A stretch of DNA of 64,000 nucleotides from Enoplolaimus lenunculus. Its lineage: Eukaryota; Nematoda; Enoplea; Enoplida; Thoracostomopsidae. Position numbers and translations under genes: made by a program. The number at the start of each line of letters is the position of its first letter. Positions within the stretch are counted from its first letter, which is position 1. Below the pieces are notes generated by a model. The model was given only the letters and a program-made list of their open reading frames with translations, was not told the origin of the DNA and made no database searches. Location of the stretch: positions 216,921-280,920 of the forward strand of contig JASANG010003262.1 in NCBI GenBank assembly GCA_030248215.1, read 5' to 3'. Shown here piece by piece: positions 57,066 to 64,000 of the stretch.

Positions 57066-60000
57066 TCTCGATGGCGTGGAGCTTTTTTCGACCCCTGTTT
57101 GCTGCTGGCCTAAATATTGTGAAATATATACTATCGTTAGTTTGAGTGCTTGTTTGATAAGCAAGCTTTTACAATTAGGTCGTTTTATTTTTGTACTGTA
57201 CTCTACGACCTGAAATAGTAATTATTGCTTAAGCTTACGAAAACATTTACCTGTGCAAGTCTAAGAGGCTCATATTCTGAAATGTGTATAGCATCTGTCA
57301 CCAGTTGGTAATAGGTTTTCAAACTCACAAACTGTTGCAGTTGCAAATCTCGTATTTTGCACAAAAATAGGATAAGGCATTAATTCTTCAGCTCTTCATC
57401 AGCGATTCAAACAAAGTTCGAAGACCTAAAAGTGTGCAAGGGTCATTATTTCAATTATTTAATTTCAATTTTCGTCTATTATATAAGATAAACATGCCTG
57501 ATTAAAATTAATTTTTCTGAAAATCATTGTTTTTTGACCGCGACTTGCTTTAAAGGGGATGTAACCAAAAACATTAATAACAATTCATGTGGAAAAGATA
57601 AAATAGAAAAGCAATCAAATGAGTTAATAGACTTAGTTCAAAAATCATTCAAATATAACTTTTGACGGGACGTAGCCAATCTTAAGTAAGGTTGCATTGT
57701 GTAAAAAAATTTCAAAGGGGTTGGGTTCTTGTGTCCGTAACTGAACAAATTCCAAAACACTCAACAGAATAGCAAATTCAAGGGCAAACTTTGATATGTG
57801 ACAGTTGTTATTTAACGCGAAAAAGTTATGTAATTTTTGTCGTTCTGACGAGCTTTAACCCTGCGACACGGGGCCGGCCGCATTGCGAGGTGTTTGGATA
57901 GGATTCGGGTTTACGATCGGTTACAAACATTTAGAAAGGGCGCTCTTGGGGTCTACAAACGAAAATCAATATTTTTGTTGCGCACATTTTGAAATTTACT
58001 CTTAGTACGTAAAACTCCGACACTTAAAGGCACAGTTTCAGGCTGTCGAATAACCTATAGAGGTAAATATCGTTTTCTTGCTATCTGCGCTCGCTGGCAA
58101 AGCCAGTCCGTAGCCAAAGGGAACCAGGGGGATTCAGCCCGTCACGGAAAAATTTTTTGTCCCCCTTCAAAATTTTCAGCGTTGCTTGTAAGTCAACGAA
58201 AACCTATGTATGCCTCTCCTGAAAAATTTTCAGGCCCATCTGGCAATGTGAGCTGGCTACGGATCTGTGTCAAAAACATTTTGATTTGGTTACACCCTCC
58301 CGAAATGAAACCCTGTCTACGGTCCTGACAGTAAAATGAAAAACTTCATTTTCTTGTAAGCCCATCATCGTCGTGGCGTTTAGCTTAAGTGACTTGTAAT
58401 TTGATTAGCCTACGCTTTTTCTGTGCTTTAATCAGCGTCAAAAATTGTCGGTGATGATGTTTCGGCTTAGGTCTCAAAAGTTTTAGGCAAAATGTTCATG
58501 TTTCTGGCTAATTTTCAAAGGTTACGACGCGTTTGTTTTTGTTTGTGGGCAGCGTAGTTTGTGAGCAAAATGCATTCTTTTAACGTTTTTAAGCATCTGT
58601 TACGCCGGCGTTTGGCTGCAAATGTATAGAACAGGCTCGCGGACAAATTCGCTGGTCTAAAGGCCGTAGCTTAGGTTTAGAATTAGGTTTAGACTCTGGT
58701 TTAGACTTTGGTTAAGGTTTGGCCAAAGGCTTAAGCTTAATTTTAGTTTCTTCACGCTTGGTGCACCGGACATTTTTCTAAACATGGGCCGAATCAGTTT
58801 GGTGAACGCCTTTTGCTCTGGCTTAGCTTAGGTTAAGGGTTTTGGTATACTTGTCGTACGGCGCCGTCCCTCACCATACAGTATGGTACACGAGTAACTC
58901 GTGTACGATGCAACCGTAACGGACGATGACGGACGGCGCCGTACTGGTGACGGACGTTGACGGACGGTGTCGGACGTCATCAAAAGTATAGTGCTACCCT
59001 GAGACTTTACTGCTGAAAAAGTATGCTCTCCTTGAGAAATCTTGCATTCGTTACTTAAGTTTACTCTATAAACAGTATTTAAAAACTAAGCATGCGTAGC
59101 TAAATTAAGTTTTTCGCCAGCCAAAGTTGCATTTTTGGGCGTTTTAGGCTTACTGATGTAGAATAATTCATCTATTCGACCAGCCTTTAGTCAGCTGTCT
59201 TTGCTTGGGTTTTAAAAAACATTTTCAGGAGGAGCATACAAGGGTTTTCAATAACTTTCGAGTAAGGTTGAAAATTTTCGGCCAATGTTACTTTAAGGGG
59301 CGTAACAGTAGATTAATCGTATTTCTAAGCCTAAGCCTAAGTCTAAACGTTGCAAAAATGGTTTTCTAAGCCTAAGCATAAGCGTAAGCCTAAGCAAAAA
59401 AATGTAATCTGGATTGTAAACCTACTCTTTTGTAGACCCACCAGAAACCTGGACGCCCCTTAAAGTAACATGGGGCAAATTTTCTATGGAGTGAAACTTT
59501 TTCAGCGGAGATAAGTCATCTTGGCCGCCCGCCCCCCTTTGTTATGGGCCCATAATCGACCAGTGAAGTGTAAATATTAAATGTTTTTCGGAAATTATAA
59601 ATTAAGTTTCAGTGAATTTCAATTTTATATTAAACATTTTAATTCAGTTAAACCAAAAATGGTTGTTTATGCTGTTCCTTTTTAGACAAGAGTATGCATC
59701 TGAGCACATTTTGTGTAGAAAGAATTTGTCTCACAGGTGTACCCAGGGAGAAATCATATGTTATAAAATCACTTTGCTATTTTGTGTCCAGCGGTTATAG
59801 GAACATTACCAGCTGGTCACACAATTTATAAACCCTGTCCTCGGAATTTTTATAAACTGTTGCCTATTTTCCAAAATCCTGACTGTGCCCTTGTGCCAGC
59901 CAATCAGATCGGTCTAGAGTTTTTAAGCCCAAAAAATTGTCTTCGTTTTACGGCCTTAAATGTCTTTAGAGAATTGCTTCACTTTCAGTTTATGGTGTTA

Positions 60001-63000
60001 GAAATTCATTTCTTTCAACGCAAAATAGTAATCTTTCCCCTGTCTAAAGCATGTCATTGACTAGATCATTCACAGTTTGATGGCTCGTTAAATTTTAAGC
60101 TGGCATTGCTACCGGATGGTACGTTCAATGGGGTACAGCTACAACTCCCTCCCCCCTGGAGTTTTGTAAGCAAATTTCATAGAGACAGGTACTGTATAGA
60201 TTACAAAATTGTATAAATTTGCCGCTGAAGTTACTTCGTTTACAGTTTTGTCTGCTGGACACCACTTGTACACTATCAACCCAATGTTCCTACGACGCGT
60301 CATGCCAACTGATGTTGTCATCACTGGCTAGAATTAGTTCTTATAACCATTTTAGCTTTAAAAATTGAACCAAACCAACTTATTAAGGTTTCTATTTGGC
60401 CACTACCTATGCAACAAGGGCCGTAACAGTAGTATAAGCATATTCCTAAGCCTAAGTCTGCGCAAAGCCTAAGCATATTCCTAAGCCTAAGCCTGCGCAA
60501 AGCCTGAGCGTATATAAAATGAACTTATACCTAAGCCTAAGCCTAAGTCTAAACGTGAGCGTAAAAATGAAGTTATATATACTTAAGCCTAAGGCCTAAT
60601 CACAAAATTGTCTAAAGCTTAAGCTGACTCTTAGCACGCAAATGTTTTATACGATTCTGTTGCAATAATTGCTTGTATATGCTTACGCACAATATTTTGT
60701 TGCATTTTAACCCTCTGCGATTTATTAGTCCGACTTTAAAATTTAGCGTCCGCTGTTGTATCGTAAATTTATGGAACCACCGAACAAGTAAAGCATTCAA
60801 CGCCCCTATGCGCTGTTTTACGTTATTTTGCAAGTTTCGGATAATTTCCATATATGAATACAAGGGCGTAGGCAAAAGGGGGGGTTCTTAGCGGTCAAAA
60901 GCGTTATTTCGTAAGTATCCGCTTTGGGATTTTTATGAAGTTTTTCAGTTATAACATAGAAACTGGTCAATTTAAAATTTTAGCCCATGTTACTTTTAGG
61001 AGCTGTCCAGTTTTCTCGTGCATGTCTACAATACAATAGAATTAAATGTCAAACTATTCTTTGCTTAGGTTTATTAGGATTAAACGTATTTGTACGCGTA
61101 TGCTTTGGCTTAGGAAAATGCTTAGAGTACGGCCCTGAAAGAAACATGTGGCCGAATTAAGGAGGGGCATTTAAAGGATTCAGAATGACTTACAAGCAAG
61201 GTTGAACATCTTCTAGGAGAGGCCAAAGGTTTTCCAGGAGGACTGAGCTCCCATCTGACCCCCTCTTTGTTACGAGCCCGCCCTCATCCTAGAAAAGTTG
61301 TTTTAGCTCAGGTTTGTATTTCTATTTTATGTCGTTCCTAAAATTGTCGTGGGTGGTGGTTTTGTTGCAAAAGTTTTCAATTTCTCTGACAGTTTATTGT
61401 TATTGAGAAAATTCAGTGATATTTGGGTAGGGTCGGGTCCATTGGGGGGGAGCGGAGCGTTGCGTAATATTTGCGTGCTTTTATGCCATAATCAATTACT
61501 TTTTAAAGTTAATTTACCATTTAATATAATTACGCGTTAGTTGCGAATTAATAGACAAAAATATGTTAATCCTGAGGGGGGAAATAAGCTTGAAAATGTT
61601 ACAAAATGTTATCACAAATGTTTTCGCATGGTTGCACGCGGAGCTCTTAAAATGTCTTCATATCCGCAACATTTTTCGCTTTTGATGGCTGCGTGTACTT
61701 GAGCTGAATTACGACTTATTCGATGATAATAATAGCGGTGTTCCGGCTGTATATGACAAAATTTTTTTGCGTATAATTTTACTTAAATTTGTATTCTTTC
61801 AATGACTACTGTTTAGTTTGAAGGGTGTAGCAGTGGTAAGCATATTCCTAAGTTTAAGCCTAAAGCCTAAACCGCACAGTGTATGAATAAGCCTGTTGAA
61901 TTACGGCAAAGCTGAAACAAAAACGTTTGTGTAAAAAGCTTTAGCTTACTCTGTCATAGTCTTCTTAAATGTGATTCGCTTCCTCAAAATAATACGGGCA
62001 CTTGAAATTATTAAAACAAAAAACATGTGTTTTTTATATTTCAATATTTTGAAAGCGAATTATGCAGTAACAGGATGTCAAAGTACTCAAGCTTCCAACA
62101 GTTACTATTCACTAATAAATAGGTATTCGGATTTCAGAACTCATTTTTGTCAAAAGTTTAGCTTGTATGAAAAACTGTTACTTAGCGATGATTTAAATTA
62201 CCTCAAATTAATGACACTAAAAGCAAATATTATGATCAATTAGTTATTGAGTTTAACTGGTCGCTAGTCAGTCATCTGTGGGCATTTTGTCTCTCATTTG
62301 AAAGGTAAAGGGTTATCCTTTAGGCTGTGGCATCAGGATTAAACTTAAGCTAAGGATTTAGGAAACACTTATATCTGGTGTTTGGGTATAGGAGTAATCA
62401 TTTGATGGGTTATGATAAATTTTTCCATATTCTTTATGCTCGTAACAAAGCCAACAGTTACAGGTTTTGTATTTAATCGTTTTAATGGTTCAAAATAATT
62501 TTTTTAAGTCGACGTTAGGTAGTGTAATTAAATGATATTGAACAATAACCAAGCCAGATGATGAAGTATTGCTGGATTTGTTGTTAGTACTTGAGTGCAT
62601 AACACTGTAAATTCCAGTGAATTGATTTTAGTTCAAATTGAGTCTAATCAATGAGTCAGCATTCCATCATTCAGAACTCATAATTCTGAATTGATTTGAC
62701 TCATGCTGAGTTGAATGAATGAAGGCTGGCGTAATTAAATCAACTTAGAGCAAGTTAATGTTTACTGTTGTTAACTCAGAAATAGCCAGAAATGACTTGA
62801 TCGTCCGCTGATTTGATTAATCAACTGGGACTTAACACTGTATATGGATAACGTATGTACGATTTACTTTACCAGTAAATTTTCATCTCTCTAGCTTAAA
62901 CGCAGGGTGCAACCGAAATTCCGGTTCCGACAGTGAAATCCGGTATTTTTCACTATCCGGTTTCGGTAATACATCTGGTATTATTTCATTGGAAATTCTC

Positions 63001-64000
63001 TGTTTTTTCGGCGTTGAAACTTTTGCTCATTTGAAAAATTCCGGTTGCACGCTGGTTAAAAGTTTTGATACTTTGGTTTTATCATTAAGACATAATCAGG
63101 GTAAGTCCATGATCTACTGAAACCTAAGCTTAAATCATATGGGGAATGGACGGACAAAAAGCCCATAATGGCAATCCTCCATCGTGTAACAGTAGTTCAA
63201 ACAAGGATCGAACCATAGAATTCAATTTTTTTCGTTGAGTAGAATTCAAACCGCGATGCTTAAAAATTTGTCTGGATGTCGTGTTTCAAGCGACATGGGA
63301 ACTATTTCTATTACATCCCAGTAGATAATACATAGATCGTTTTGTTTACAAACCGATAATTACTAGACATATGTCTTCGGGTATTGTGAACTGCACGGCA
63401 GTTTGATAATCAAAATGCGATTGCTATATCGACTTATTTCACTAATGATCCCTTGCTAGCTTTCGCTATAACATATAATTTCGTTAGATTTACTGTAGTT
63501 TGGTGTGCGACCGTCGCTAGAGATGGATGATCGTGGGGGGTGGCTGAGTTTTCGTTGAAAACATTCTGGAACCCCTCCTGTCTGAAAAATATTCTAACTC
63601 TGAGTGTACGTTATGCGAAATGAGCACAAACTGCTGTCTGCTATAAGTTTGATCTGGCCACATCGGCGCATCTTAAGCCGGCTATGAGCTTAATTTTGGT
63701 CAAACCTAATAAGTATCAGTTTGAAATGATATCTTGACAATTAGATATTACAACTTTGTATAAGTTTACGTGTTGGAATGGTATTTTTTGTAAAAATAAA
63801 GACTTTGAGTATACTGAACAGCTGAAATGTGACTACGGACCATAGCAAATTTAAATAGCAGATCATACTTGGCTGGCAAATTCTCTGGTTTATTGAAACG
63901 TTGTATCTGATTTACGTAAATGTTATTTGGATTACCAATAATTTGACCCGATTCCACGCAGGGTAGACTCACAGGACGAGTTTTACTTTTGAAAACTCCT

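Larger units (their letters stand above)
46690..64000 (-). repeat. Right arm of the giant inverted repeat
   Basis: Reverse complement of 26674-43972, including all its MITEs, the minisatellite (56655-57065), the SINE and eight MPDZ exons. Pairing still holds in the last bases (63980-64000 against 26674-26695), so the palindrome extends beyond the window. Everything between 53095 and 64000 is the mirror of the long MPDZ intron and holds no further exon that I can see. Confidence 0.97.

Noticed and set aside
26674-64000. Hairpin telomere or amplicon of a parasite genome
   Set aside because: The arms contain ordinary exons of a conserved animal gene and the pairing runs off the window edge; nothing indicates a chromosome end.
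1-64000. LTR retroelement, Polinton or other virus-like element
   Set aside because: No reverse transcriptase, integrase, capsid or polymerase motif and no paired long direct repeats were seen on either strand.

Overview
The window is animal nuclear DNA: AT-rich, intron-rich (all readable introns are GT-AG) and crowded with short inverted-repeat elements. Two host genes can be read, both on the minus strand. The left edge (280-1801) carries five exons of a SAC1-type phosphoinositide phosphatase (SACM1L-like). From 43509 down to a stop codon at 9159 runs the C-terminal part of a multi-PDZ scaffold of the MUPP1 (MPDZ)/PATJ family, with seven PDZ domains matching PDZ7-PDZ13 of MUPP1 in order. 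I place 26 exons with consistent phase, about 1465 residues. The species is not identifiable by eye; a bilaterian or other invertebrate with an expanded MITE load is the best description.

Layout: 1-1801 SACM1L-like exons; 1802-9158 intergenic DNA made of SINEs and MITEs; 9159-22807 eighteen closely spaced MPDZ exons (PDZ8-PDZ13) with introns mostly of 0.2-1 kb (about 2 kb before the last exon), many holding MITEs; 22808-37554 one intron of about 14.7 kb; 37555-43509 eight further MPDZ exons (PDZ7 and linkers).

The dominant structural feature is a giant inverted repeat. Bases 26674-43972 are repeated in reverse complement at 46690-64000 (paired coordinates sum to about 90650) and the pairing is still running at the right edge. 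The second arm therefore carries a plus-strand copy of the eight upstream MPDZ exons (47160-53094). The 2.7-kb centre consists of two further, badly degraded, inverted copies of the 32.7-34.5 kb minisatellite region, with a stretch that reads as a blend of two sequences. Exon lesions are complementary between the arms: three exons are clean in the left arm and damaged in the right, three are clean in the right and damaged in the left. Together with the blended centre this points to a foldback or haplotype-inversion misassembly with poor local consensus, although a real young palindrome cannot be excluded from sequence alone. The MPDZ gene is cut at the palindrome centre and its 5' part is not in the window.

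The rest is a rich MITE/SINE landscape: a 271-bp TTAA-flanked (piggyBac-like) MITE that carries a tRNA-like pol III promoter, a MITE with internal TTAGGC-type arrays, CpG-rich and GAGTTGATT-rich MITEs, a 460-bp foldback element, two tRNA-derived SINE families and several minisatellites. No intact transposase, reverse transcriptase or viral gene was seen.
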